Source of the DNA: Ralstonia pickettii
GTDB taxonomy: Bacteria > Pseudomonadota > Gammaproteobacteria > Burkholderiales > Burkholderiaceae
Direction of reading: 5' to 3'
Assembly (NCBI RefSeq): GCF_030582395.1
Contig: NZ_CP104381.1
Coordinates: 310,001-374,000, forward strand
DNA: 64,000 bases
Shown here: in pieces, positions 44,890 through 52,805 of the stretch
Layout of the letters: every line of letters begins with the position of its first letter
How positions within the stretch are numbered: the stretch's first letter is position 1
Made by a program: the position numbers and the translations under genes
Notes under the pieces: generated by a model
What the model saw: only the letters and a program-made list of their open reading frames with translations
Databases searched by the model: none
What the model was told of the DNA's origin: nothing

Positions 44890-46605
44890 ATGGCTGGTGA
44901 GGTTTTCGACGCGCGCCCGCGCAACGGTGCGTCGTATGTGGTGGGCGATACGGCCGTGCCGCTGGCGCATCTCACGGTCTCGGCGTTGCTGGCGGATACC
45001 GTGCGACGCTGCCCCGACGACGAGGCCGTCGTGTTCCGCGAACAGAACGTGCGCTGGACGTGGCGTGCCTTTGCCGAGCAGGTCGATGCGCTTGCCGCCG
45101 GGTTATACGCGCTCGGGCTGGAGCGGGGCGACCGCATCGGCATCTGGTCGCCCAACCGCGTGGAATGGGTGCTTACACAGTTCGCGACGGCGCGCCTGGG
45201 GCTTATCCTCGTCAACATCAATCCGGCGTATCGGCTGTCGGAGCTGGAATACGCCCTCAACAAGGTCGGCTGCAAGGCCATTGTGGCGGCCGAGGCGTTC
45301 AAGACCTCGCGCTACCTGGACATGCTGCAGACGCTGGCGCCTGAACTGGCGTCTGCGCAGCCCGGCGCTCTGAACGCGGCCAAGCTGCCGGCCTTGCGCT
45401 GGGTCATCCGGATGGGCGAGGCCCATACGCCGGGCATGCTCAACTTTGCCGACGTGATTGCGCGTGGAAAAAGCGTACCCGTTGATGCGCTGGATGCCAT
45501 CACGGCCACGCTGTCGCCCGACGATGCCATCAACATCCAATTCACCAGCGGCACGACGGGCGCACCCAAGGGCGCCACGCTCACGCACGTCAACGTCGTC
45601 AACAACGCGCGCTTCGTTGCCATGGCGATGAACCTGCAAGAGGGCGATCGACTGTGTATTCCGGTGCCGCTGTATCACTGCTTCGGCATGGTCATGTCGG
45701 TGCTGACCTGCACGGCGACCGGCGCATGCATGGTGTTTCCGGGCGAAGCGTTCGACCCGCTGGCCACGCTGCGCACGGTGGCGGAGGAGCGCTGCACGCA
45801 GCTGCACGGCGTGCCGACGATGTTCATTGCGCAGCTCGATCATCCGGACTTCAAGCGCTTTGACGTATCGACGCTGCGCGGCGGCATCATGGCCGGATCG
45901 CCGTGCCCGATCGAGGTGATGAAGCGCGTGGTGTCGGAACTGAATCTGCGCGAAGTCACCATCGCGTATGGCATGACCGAGACGAGCCCCGTGTCCTTCC
46001 AGAGCGCCGTGACCGATCCGCTCGACAAGCGCGTCACAACCGTTGGCCGCATCCAGCCGCATCTCCAGGTCAAGCTCGTGGATGGCGCGGGAGAGGTGGT
46101 CCCGGTGGGTGAGAAGGGCGAACTGTGCACCAAGGGCTATTCGGTCATGCTTGGCTATTGGGACGACGAGGCCAAGACCGCCGAATCGATCCAGGACGGC
46201 TGGATGCGCACAGGCGATCTGGCAACGTTCGATGCCGAGGGCTACTGCAACATCGTCGGTCGCGTGAAGGACATGCTGATCCGCGGCGGCGAGAACGTTT
46301 ACCCGCGCGAAATCGAAGAGTTTCTCTTCCGGCACCCGAAGGTGCAGGCAGTCAACGTATTTGGCGTGCCCGACCCGAAGTACGGTGAAGAGGTCTGTGC
46401 GTGGATCGTGCTCAAGCCCGGCCAGCAGGCCACGGAAGACGAGATCCGCGCGTTCTGCCAGGGCCAGATCGCGCACTACAAGATTCCGCGCTACATCCGC
46501 TTCGTTACCGAGATGCCGATGACGGTGACGGGCAAGGTGCAGAAGTTCGTCATGCGCGATCGCATGATCGAAGAACTCAAGCTGACAGTGGCCGCCACTG
46601 CCTGA
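44890..46605 (+). CDS. AMP-binding acyl-CoA synthetase
   Basis: A 571-residue ANL-family ligase that activates a carboxylic acid to acyl-AMP and then acyl-CoA. P-loop [16 protein letters not shown] is at about 217-232, then [28 protein letters not shown] and the C-terminal lysine motif VTGKVQKF. The overall pattern is that of medium- or long-chain fatty acyl-CoA ligases (3-methylmercaptopropionate or similar acids are possible). The start at 44890 has GGAGG seven bases upstream. Monocistronic. Confidence 0.92.
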   Translation: MAGEVFDARPRNGASYVVGDTAVPLAHLTVSALLADTVRRCPDDEAVVFREQNVRWTWRAFAEQVDALAAGLYALGLERGDRIGIWSPNRVEWVLTQFATARLGLILVNINPAYRLSELEYALNKVGCKAIVAAEAFKTSRYLDMLQTLAPELASAQPGALNAAKLPALRWVIRMGEAHTPGMLNFADVIARGKSVPVDALDAITATLSPDDAINIQFTSGTTGAPKGATLTHVNVVNNARFVAMAMNLQEGDRLCIPVPLYHCFGMVMSVLTCTATGACMVFPGEAFDPLATLRTVAEERCTQLHGVPTMFIAQLDHPDFKRFDVSTLRGGIMAGSPCPIEVMKRVVSELNLREVTIAYGMTETSPVSFQSAVTDPLDKRVTTVGRIQPHLQVKLVDGAGEVVPVGEKGELCTKGYSVMLGYWDDEAKTAESIQDGWMRTGDLATFDAEGYCNIVGRVKDMLIRGGENVYPREIEEFLFRHPKVQAVNVFGVPDPKYGEEVCAWIVLKPGQQATEDEIRAFCQGQIAHYKIPRYIRFVTEMPMTVTGKVQKFVMRDRMIEELKLTVAATA

Positions 46606-46904
46606 ATCGAGCTTGCAGTTTCGCGGTTGAAATGCGATCGGGTTGCGCGCGGCTTTTCGTTGCCATGAAGGTGCGTGCCGCGCGCCGTTTCGTTCTCCTG
46701 CCCGGGCAGGCCGCAAGGAAAAAACCGAGACACGTTTCCCGCATGCGTCTTGCCGATAGGGGGCGCTCGCAGTCAAGCCTCCACGCAAGACGCCATGTTT
46801 GCGGTCCGCACATCATCGAGGTGCGCCACGCGACGCGACGTGCGCCACGGGATGCTCGACCGCCGGAACCCACCGCCCACGCAATGTGAGCGACGATGCC
46901 CCGA

Positions 46905-46922
46905 TGTATCACGCCTGAAACA
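46905..46922. promoter_or_regulatory. Dyad site 1, putative enhancer-binding protein site
   Basis: TGTATCACGCCTGAAACA is symmetric at 14 of 18 positions, of the form TGT-N-TCA-N4-TGA-N-ACA. It repeats 128 bases downstream (17 of 21 bases alike over 46902-46922 and 47030-47050). It is centred about 300 bases before the predicted transcription start. Confidence 0.5.
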
Positions 46923-47032
46923 TCCATCCGATCGCTTGTCTGAAACGCCTTTGCCGTGCGTATGCGCTCGCGGGGATTGCGTCTTGGGGCGGACGTCATG
47001 CAAGGCGTGGCTGCCAGGCGTTCCACGGCGAT

Positions 47033-47050
47033 GTATCAGCGCTGCAACAG
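47033..47050. promoter_or_regulatory. Dyad site 2, putative enhancer-binding protein site
   Basis: TGTATCAGCGCTGCAACA, also symmetric at 14 of 18 positions with a perfect CAGCGCTG core. Centred about 170 bases before the predicted sigma-54 start, within the usual range of upstream activator sites. Confidence 0.5.
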
Positions 47051-47188
47051 AAAGGGCCAAAACCCGCTGCCGAAAATGGACGTCTCGACACGATCGCGCG
47101 GCGCTGCGTGCACCTCTAGACGCCGGTCTCGCTGAATCTTCCGCGTTTTCAATCACTTAGAACAGCCGCGTAAAGCGTGCCCGGAAGT

Positions 47189-47204
47189 TGGCACCGATTA
47201 TGCA
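47189..47204 (+). promoter_or_regulatory. Sigma-54 (-24/-12) promoter
   Basis: TGGCACCGATTATGCA fits TGGCACG-N4-TTGCA with two mismatches and exact spacing: GG at 47190-47191 and GC at 47202-47203, ten bases between. Transcription would begin near 47215, about 90 bases before the ATG of the Gly-rich protein. rpoN is in the same window. Confidence 0.72.
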
Positions 47205-47306
47205 AACGAGCCGCCCCGGGGTGGGTCATGTTTTTCCCACAGGCAGAGCGCGCCGGCCTTACTGGCTGCGTTTCCAGCCGTCCCTCTTACCTTTATGGAG
47301 TGCGTT

Positions 47307-48593
47307 ATGAAGAAGACCTTACTGGCCACCGCGATCGCCATGGGATTAGGGGTCTCTGGCGTTGCATTGGCCGATATCGGGAATACGGCGTCCGGCTCGG
47401 GTAACAAGACCCAGACCAACACGTCGACCATCAACAGAACCAGCACGGAGACGACGACAAGCACCGCAACGACCACGACGACCACGGCAACCGACAACTC
47501 GAATCAGCACAACAACCAAAGCCAGGGCAGCAACCGCGACAACAGCGGCTGGGCCAGCGCTGAAGGCTATGGCACCGCTGCCGCCAACAACGGTGGCGTA
47601 GCGACCGCAACATTCACCAACTCCTTCAACACCAGCAAGGCGATTGCCGTCTCCAAGCTGGAAGGCACCGTCACTAACATCAGCGTATCTGGCATCGGCA
47701 ATGTCGCTACCAACAATGGCGGCACCGCCAATGGCGGCGCCGGTGGGCGTGGCGGCTACGGCTACGGCGGCACAGGCTCTGGCGGCAACGGCGGCGCAGG
47801 CGGTGCCGGCGGTGGCGGCGGCGCAGGCGGCAGCTCGGGCAGCGTCACGCATGGCAGCGCAACCAACGGTGGCGCGACGGCCGGCAATGGCGGCAATGGC
47901 GGCAATGCCGGCGGGAACGCCGGCGGTGGCGGTAACGGCGGCAGCTCCGGCACGCTGTCAGCGAGCCTGGGCGCAGGGCTGGGCGGCCTGGCAGGCAGCA
48001 CCAGTGCGGCCGGCGGCGGCGCTGGAGGCAGCGGCGGCGGTGCCGGTGGCTCCGATGGCGGTGACGCCAACCGCCATAACGGCTCAGGCTCGGCAACGGG
48101 CGGCGCTGCAGCCGCAGCCGGCGGAAACGGCGCGGCGGGCGGCACCGGCACCAGTGGCACCGCTACCGCCTCGGGTGGCGCTGGCACTGGCACGAGCACG
48201 GCCACTGGCACCAGCACGGGTGGCGCAGGCGCGGCCGGCGGGGCGTCTACCAACGTGGCCGGCACTGGCGGCGCAGGCGGTACTTCCACGAATGGCAGCG
48301 CGACCAATGGAGCAGCATCGTCCACGGCCGGCAATGGCGCTGTGGGCGCAGTCGGCGCGGCCGGCGGCGCAGGTGGTGTTGGTAATGGTGGCGTCGGCAA
48401 TGGTGCGGTGGGTGGCACGGGCGGTGCAGGTGGCACGGTTGTGGTGGACGCAGGCACGTTCAACATGTCCAACGCCATGACCAGCGTCGGCCAGTCTGCA
48501 GCAGGCGTGATGGTGGCGAACCAGAACAGCGGCTTCGCCTCTCTCATCCAGCAAAGCATCAACGTGCAGGCCAACCTGAATGTGGGCAAATAG
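47307..48593 (+). CDS. Secreted Gly/Ala-rich repetitive protein (putative fibre or adhesin subunit)
   Basis: A 428-residue exported protein. Signal peptide MKKTLLATAIAMGLGVSGVALA is cleaved before DIGN. Residues about 23-80 are Asn/Ser/Thr-rich; about 145-375 are Gly/Ala-rich with degenerate GGxGGxGG runs and an imperfect repeat GSATNGxA..AGNG seen twice (codons near 47850 and 48290). The C-terminal 45 residues are less biased (QNSGFASLIQQSINVQANL) and may be a secretion or assembly signal. The mature protein has no Cys. The start at 47307 has GGAG six bases upstream; an ATG at 47295 is possible. By position and composition it is the main substrate of the operon, comparable to FapC or FapB in role but without sequence similarity that I can show. 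Confidence 0.8.
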   Translation: MKKTLLATAIAMGLGVSGVALADIGNTASGSGNKTQTNTSTINRTSTETTTSTATTTTTTATDNSNQHNNQSQGSNRDNSGWASAEGYGTAAANNGGVATATFTNSFNTSKAIAVSKLEGTVTNISVSGIGNVATNNGGTANGGAGGRGGYGYGGTGSGGNGGAGGAGGGGGAGGSSGSVTHGSATNGGATAGNGGNGGNAGGNAGGGGNGGSSGTLSASLGAGLGGLAGSTSAAGGGAGGSGGGAGGSDGGDANRHNGSGSATGGAAAAAGGNGAAGGTGTSGTATASGGAGTGTSTATGTSTGGAGAAGGASTNVAGTGGAGGTSTNGSATNGAASSTAGNGAVGAVGAAGGAGGVGNGGVGNGAVGGTGGAGGTVVVDAGTFNMSNAMTSVGQSAAGVMVANQNSGFASLIQQSINVQANLNVGK

Positions 48594-48662
48594 CCCGGTA
48601 CGGGCATGAGCGGGGAAGCGCCGCGGCGCGAGCGATGAAGCTTCGCGCATGACGGTGGATGG

Positions 48663-48688
48663 GGCCGGACTGCTTCGGCGGTCCGGCC
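48663..48688 (+). other. Stable UUCG-capped hairpin between the first and second operon genes
   Basis: An uninterrupted 11-bp stem (48663-48673 with 48678-48688, one G-U pair) is closed by C(UUCG)G, an exceptionally stable tetraloop. No T run follows, so it is not a classical terminator. It could protect the upstream Gly-rich mRNA or partly stop transcription, giving more of the first product than of the downstream genes. Confidence 0.65.
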
Positions 48689-48716
48689 TGCAGTTGGAGC
48701 GTGTAGGAGACATTCG

Positions 48717-49151
48717 ATGCGATCCGACAGAAGAACCACAGCAGGATGGGCGGCATGGTGGTTGGCATGCGGCCTGGCAGTGTGGCCAGCGGCAGCAGCG
48801 ATGGCGGCGGACGACGTGCCGATCGCAGACGGTGCGCAGGTCGCCAACACGGAAGCGGTGCGTCCCCCGGTCGCCGCGGCCGTGTCGGTGCCTGGGTTCG
48901 GTCATGCGGTGGGTGCGGATCGGCTCGACAGCTATCGCGGCGGCACGCAGGACCTCTACCAGACCGTCAATGACGCACGCTTGTCGGGCACTGTGAGCGA
49001 GAACGCCGCCATAAACGTGGCGACGGGGTCGAACATTGTGCGCGACGGCTCGTTCGCTAACGCAAGCGGGATCCCCACGGTCATCCAGAACAGCGGAGCG
49101 AACGTGTTGATCCAGAACGCCACCATCGTCAACGTGCAGTTCCGGCCTTGA
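48717..49151 (+). CDS. Exported protein with an internal double-glycine motif
   Basis: A 144-residue protein with an N-terminal signal peptide (about 1-31, ending AMA). Residues 65-76, VGADRLDSYRGG, match the double-glycine leader pattern of C39 peptidase substrates (hydrophobic residues at -12, -7 and -4, Gly-Gly at -2/-1). Cleavage after G76 would release a 68-residue Asn/Val-rich C-terminal part (VIQNSGANVLIQNATIVNV), which looks beta-strand-prone. A C39 peptidase gene follows 16 bases downstream. AGGAG precedes the ATG. The family is unrecognised; FapE or FapA are possible role equivalents. Confidence 0.78.
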   Translation: MRSDRRTTAGWAAWWLACGLAVWPAAAAMAADDVPIADGAQVANTEAVRPPVAAAVSVPGFGHAVGADRLDSYRGGTQDLYQTVNDARLSGTVSENAAINVATGSNIVRDGSFANASGIPTVIQNSGANVLIQNATIVNVQFRP

Positions 49152-49167
49152 GTTTGCGAGGGGCGGA

Positions 49168-49851
49168 ATGATGCGCAAGACGTTGGGTGCAGTGCTGATG
49201 GCGCTGGCGTGCGGGCCTGCGTGGGCGGGCGCGATCGACATGCTCGGCACGGGCGGCGGTACCTATGCCGTGCCGGTGACGAGCATGAAGGCCGCGCGCT
49301 ACCTGCGTACCGTGCATCAGCGTTTCGACTTCAGTTGCGGGTCGGCCGCGGTGGCGACGCTGCTCACGTATCAGTACGGTTATCCGGTGACCGAGCAGAC
49401 CGTGTTCCAGGCCATGTACGAGCATGGCAACCAGGAGAAGATCCGGCGAGAAGGCTTTTCGCTGCTCGATATCAAACGCTATCTAGCATCGCTTGGTTTC
49501 GAGGCGGATGGTTTCGAGCAGCCGCTGGATGCATTGAAGGACGCCCACTTGCCGGCCATCGTGCTGTTGACCGAGAACGGCTATCACCACTTCGTGGTGG
49601 TCAAGGGGGTGCAGGAAGGGCGTGTGCTGGTGGGCGATCCGGCCATGGGCACGCGCGCGATACCGCGTGCAAATTTCGAGAGCATGTGGGACAACCATTT
49701 GCTGTTCGTCGTCCACAACCGCGAGGCGGGGGCGACGTTCAACGCTTCATCGGACTGGCGCGTGGCACCGCGTGCGCCGCTGGAAGAAGGCATGGACCGC
49801 AGTGGCCTTGGAAACATCGTCGTTCCCAAGCATGGTCCGTCCGACTTTTGA
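49168..49851 (+). CDS. Exported C39 family peptidase (FapD-like)
   Basis: A 227-residue papain-like peptidase with its own Sec signal peptide (about 1-20). The C39 active site is complete: Q51, C57 (FSCGSAAVATLL), H141 (GYHHFVVVKGV) and D157 (VGDPAMGTR). Unlike bacteriocin exporters it is not fused to an ABC transporter, so it should work in the periplasm. FapD of the Pseudomonas functional-amyloid system has the same make-up. Both neighbours encode exported proteins with double-glycine motifs, the likely substrates. A second ATG at 49171 is an alternative start. Confidence 0.9.
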   Translation: MMRKTLGAVLMALACGPAWAGAIDMLGTGGGTYAVPVTSMKAARYLRTVHQRFDFSCGSAAVATLLTYQYGYPVTEQTVFQAMYEHGNQEKIRREGFSLLDIKRYLASLGFEADGFEQPLDALKDAHLPAIVLLTENGYHHFVVVKGVQEGRVLVGDPAMGTRAIPRANFESMWDNHLLFVVHNREAGATFNASSDWRVAPRAPLEEGMDRSGLGNIVVPKHGPSDF

Positions 49852-49894
49852 GCGTCGTGTGCGCGATGGTGCGGTCGTCCGGCAGGAGGGCATC

Positions 49895-50428
49895 ATGAAG
49901 CGGTTTGGCAAGGTAGCGTGGGCCGGGTGGTTCGTGCTGGCTGCGGCCGGGCATGCCTGCGCGTCCAGCATTGACGGCACGGACAACAACCCCGTCCATG
50001 CCTGGAAGGCCGTGTCCGAAGACAAGCTCGACGACATGCGCGGCGGGTTTGATGTGCCCTCGCTCGCGGGGTTGCACATTTCGTTCGGTATCGACCGTGC
50101 GGTCTTCATCAACGGCGATCTGGTGGCGAGCGCATCAGTCAATATCCCCGATGTAGCGCGCATGACCGCCACGCAGGCGCAGCAACTGGCCTCCGTGGTC
50201 AACACGGTGAACCTCGTGCAGAACGGGCCCAACAATGTTGCGCCACCCGAAGTCACCGCGGGTGCGGCAGCGGCGGCTACGGTCATCCAGAACAGCCTGA
50301 ACAACCAGACGCTGCAGGCAGTGACGACCATCAATGCAGCGGTCAATAGCCTGCCGCAGTTTCGTCAGCTGAATCTCTCCAACGTGCTGCAGGGCGCGCT
50401 GGCCAACGTCGCCACCCTGCTGCACTGA
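49895..50428 (+). CDS. Exported protein with an internal double-glycine motif
   Basis: A 177-residue exported protein (signal peptide about 1-23, ending ACA). Residues 40-51, VSEDKLDDMRGG, fit the double-glycine leader consensus LSxxELxxIxGG closely. Cleavage after G51 would free a 126-residue part rich in Val, Asn and Ala (VIQNSLNNQTLQAVTTI) and predicted strand/helix segments. It shares VIQNS-type phrases with the protein encoded at 48717. AGGAGG lies four bases before the ATG at 49895. It ends six bases before the convergent outer-membrane gene. Family unrecognised. Confidence 0.78.
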   Translation: MKRFGKVAWAGWFVLAAAGHACASSIDGTDNNPVHAWKAVSEDKLDDMRGGFDVPSLAGLHISFGIDRAVFINGDLVASASVNIPDVARMTATQAQQLASVVNTVNLVQNGPNNVAPPEVTAGAAAAATVIQNSLNNQTLQAVTTINAAVNSLPQFRQLNLSNVLQGALANVATLLH

Positions 50429-50433
50429 GCTAG

Positions 50434-51744
50434 CTAGAACTGGATCGGCAGTCGAAGCGTGACGGTCAGGTCCGGCGTGTCGCGCGTCAGGCCTGCGCCC
50501 ACAGACAGGTTCAGCGTCATCTTGGGCGAGATCCGGTACGAATAGCCGACCAGCAGCGTGCCGAGAATGGTTCGCACCGAGCCCGGTACGCGCTCACCGT
50601 TCTGCTTGGTCGGCGCGATGATGCTCTGGTCGTAGCCGATGGAGAACGACGCCTTCTCATTCAGCGCCAGGCCCATGCCGAAGTTCAGGCCAATGATGTC
50701 GCCGGCCTTCACGTTGCCCAGGAACTGCTTCGAGCCGTCCACCAGGTTCAGGCTCACGTCCTTGCGCTCGAAGTTGTGCAGGTAGCTGATGCTGCCGAAG
50801 AACACCGCCGGATCCGTCGGGAACAACCACGTCAGCCCCGGCTGCACGGCGAAGAAGCCCGAGCCCGTCGGTTGCTGCAAGGGCAGGCCGGTGCCCGTGG
50901 TATTGCTCACGCAGCGCGTCACGCAATCGGTGGTGACCTCAAACGGATCCTTGCCGGTGCGTGTCTTGAAGCGCAGCCAGCCGATGTAGAACGGCTTGTC
51001 GACGCCGCCCGCATTGAGTTGGTAGCGCGCGGTCAGCTCCACATCGCCGATGCCGTGCCCGTGCGAGCTGAAGGCACGGTCGGTCGCCGTGCCGGTAAAC
51101 AATTCGCGGCTGACGGTGTCGCTCGAGCTGTAGACATAGGGCACGCGCGCTTCCAGTTCCCAGCGTCGCGCCAGGCCGTAGCGCACCGCTACTGTGCCGG
51201 TCAGCGTGGTGGTCTTGACCTGCCGTACGTCGATCAGCCCGATCAGCAGCGCGGGGATGATGGTGTAGCCCACGAGCGCCACGCGGTCCGACGACGAATA
51301 GGCCATCTGCAAAGACGGCTCGACGACCACCTTGCCCGGCGGAGTCAGGGCGCTGGGCTCGTCGAAGATCTGCGCAATGCGTGGTGGCCTGTCAGGAGGC
51401 TCCGGCGGTTTGCCGACCGGCGTGGTGCCGGTCTCGTCGTTCTGTGCAATTTGCGATGCCTCGCCCGCCACGCCGGGAGCGCCGGCTCCGCGCACCGTGT
51501 CGAGGCGCCCCTCGCTCATGCCGAGTGCCCGCCGCATGTGCCGCAGATGCGCTTCCTGTTGCTGGATCGAGCGCTTGAGCTCCTGCAGGCGCGCCTGCGT
51601 ATCGGCAAGCTCGCGCTGCAGCGATTCCAGGCTGGGTGGCTTGTCGTCCACCGGCTCGTTGGTCTGTGCTAGTGCCGACCTGCCGCATAGCAGCAGGCAT
51701 GCGCACGCAACCGCACGAAGCGGCCCCCATGGTGCGTTCTTCAT
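50434..51744 (-). CDS. Outer-membrane beta-barrel transporter with N-terminal coiled coil (FapF-like)
   Basis: A 436-residue exported protein. Signal peptide about 1-26 (ending ALA); a heptad-rich coiled coil at about 37-75 (LESLQRELADTQARLQELKRS); a Pro/Gly-rich linker; then alternating amphipathic strands forming a barrel, ending in the typical terminal LRLPIQF with Phe as last residue. FapF, the trimeric export pore of Pseudomonas Fap amyloid, has the same order of coiled coil, plug linker and barrel. The gene is convergent with the operon rather than part of it. The start at 51744 precedes the signal peptide; the frame is open to 51873. Confidence 0.8.
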   Translation of the reverse strand: MKNAPWGPLRAVACACLLLCGRSALAQTNEPVDDKPPSLESLQRELADTQARLQELKRSIQQQEAHLRHMRRALGMSEGRLDTVRGAGAPGVAGEASQIAQNDETGTTPVGKPPEPPDRPPRIAQIFDEPSALTPPGKVVVEPSLQMAYSSSDRVALVGYTIIPALLIGLIDVRQVKTTTLTGTVAVRYGLARRWELEARVPYVYSSSDTVSRELFTGTATDRAFSSHGHGIGDVELTARYQLNAGGVDKPFYIGWLRFKTRTGKDPFEVTTDCVTRCVSNTTGTGLPLQQPTGSGFFAVQPGLTWLFPTDPAVFFGSISYLHNFERKDVSLNLVDGSKQFLGNVKAGDIIGLNFGMGLALNEKASFSIGYDQSIIAPTKQNGERVPGSVRTILGTLLVGYSYRISPKMTLNLSVGAGLTRDTPDLTVTLRLPIQF

Positions 51745-51920
51745 GGCGATATCCCCGTCGAGAGTGCCCTGTCCACGAAAAGCGGATGGGCCCTTCACGA
51801 TTTCCCCCGGGTGGCGTACTGCGGATACCACTATAGGCGAGTGGGCGTGAAACGATAGGGCATTGGCGTCCACAAAACGGACGAGGCCGCAATGCCCGTT
51901 TGGCGGATCGCCCGGGCAAG

Positions 51921-51943
51921 AAAAAAGGCGCCCGAAGGCGCCT
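51921..51943 (-). terminator. Rho-independent terminator after queF
   Basis: AGGCGCC/GGCGCCT stem (51926-51932 and 51937-51943) with a CGAA loop (TTCG on the minus strand) and a run of six T on the minus strand, 26 bases past the queF stop. Confidence 0.88.
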
Positions 51944-51968
51944 CGCGTGTCTTGCGTAATGTCAGCGC

Positions 51969-52805
51969 TTACTGACGCGCGTTGCGCAGGTTATCCGGCC
52001 ACGGCGTGTTGAAGTTTGTGCGGAACGGGTTGATGTCCAGCCCGCCGCGCCGCGTGTAGCGCGCATAGACGGCCAGTTTGACCGGCCGGCACTGACGCAG
52101 GATGTCCGTAAAGATCCGCTCCACGCATTGCTCGTGGAACTCGTTGTGCTCGCGGAACGAGATCAGGTACTTGAGCAACCCTTCCTGATTGATCGGCGCG
52201 CCCACGTAGCGGATCTGCACGCTGCCCCAGTCCGGCTGACCCGTGACGAGGCAATTGGACTTCAGCAGGTGCGACACCAGCGTTTCTTCGACAGGGCTTT
52301 CTTCCTCATCGGCATGCAGCAGCTCGGGCGTGGGCTGGTAGATGTCCGTTTCGATGTCCAGGCGATCGAGCAGCAGGCCATCGAGTTCGCCCATGCGTTG
52401 CCGGGCAAACTCTTCGTGCGTGACGATGCGCACCTGCACCGGCGCTCCGCACGCTTCCGACAGATCGTGGTGGATCAACTGCTGCAGCGCTTCGTGCGAC
52501 GCCACCTTCGTCTGGTTGAACGAATTCAGGTACAGCTTGAACGACTTCGATTCAACGATGTTGGGCGAATCCGCCGGCACGATCACAGTGCCCAGCGCCA
52601 CCTGCGGCTTGCCCCGCAGGTTCAGCCACGACAGCTCGTACAGGTTCCAGAGGTCCACGCCGAAGAAGGGCAGCGGCGTGCCGGCCGCGAGGCCGATTTC
52701 GTCGCGCTTGCCCTGGCGCGGAATCGGAAACAGCAGGCTCGGGTCGTATTCCGTCTTGTAGGCGGACGTTTTGCCCAGCGGCGAATGTTCGGGTTGGTTG
52801 CTCAT
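51969..52805 (-). CDS. queF: NADPH-dependent 7-cyano-7-deazaguanine reductase
   Basis: Reduces preQ0 to preQ1 in queuosine synthesis. The 278-residue two-domain (type II) form has the QueF motif [16 protein letters not shown], the catalytic Cys in [13 protein letters not shown] and HEQCVERIF. The start at 52805 overlaps the ilvA stop as TGATG, so translation is probably coupled although the pathways are unrelated. Transcription ends at the terminator near 51930. Confidence 0.95.
   Translation of the reverse strand: MSNQPEHSPLGKTSAYKTEYDPSLLFPIPRQGKRDEIGLAAGTPLPFFGVDLWNLYELSWLNLRGKPQVALGTVIVPADSPNIVESKSFKLYLNSFNQTKVASHEALQQLIHHDLSEACGAPVQVRIVTHEEFARQRMGELDGLLLDRLDIETDIYQPTPELLHADEEESPVEETLVSHLLKSNCLVTGQPDWGSVQIRYVGAPINQEGLLKYLISFREHNEFHEQCVERIFTDILRQCRPVKLAVYARYTRRGGLDINPFRTNFNTPWPDNLRNARQ

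Larger units (their letters stand above)
46606..47188. promoter_or_regulatory. Long non-coding region upstream of the sigma-54 promoter
   Basis: Nearly 600 bases without a believable gene; short open frames on both strands have Arg/His/Pro-rich composition and no signals. It carries a 14-bp palindrome CCTGCCCGGGCAGG (46697-46710), a direct repeat GTGCGCCACG (46821-46830 and 46840-46849), and the two dyad sites listed separately. The position suggests an enhancer region for sigma-54 activation. Confidence 0.55.

Noticed and set aside
45103..46788. Long minus-strand open frame (561 codons) opposite the acyl-CoA synthetase
   Set aside because: No family features; the plus-strand gene has all expected motifs and codon use.
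46606..47188. Short open frames in the 700-base gap before the sigma-54 promoter
   Set aside because: Several on both strands, all Arg/Cys/His-rich, none with ribosome site or similarity; the region is better explained as regulatory.
47700..48440. Repeated GGC-rich units considered as CRISPR or tandem-repeat array
   Set aside because: Units are short, degenerate and in frame; they encode the Gly/Ala-rich protein and have no spacers.
47762..48850. Pro-rich minus-strand open frame opposite the Gly-rich protein
   Set aside because: Gly codons read in reverse give Pro; there is no signal peptide or ribosome site.
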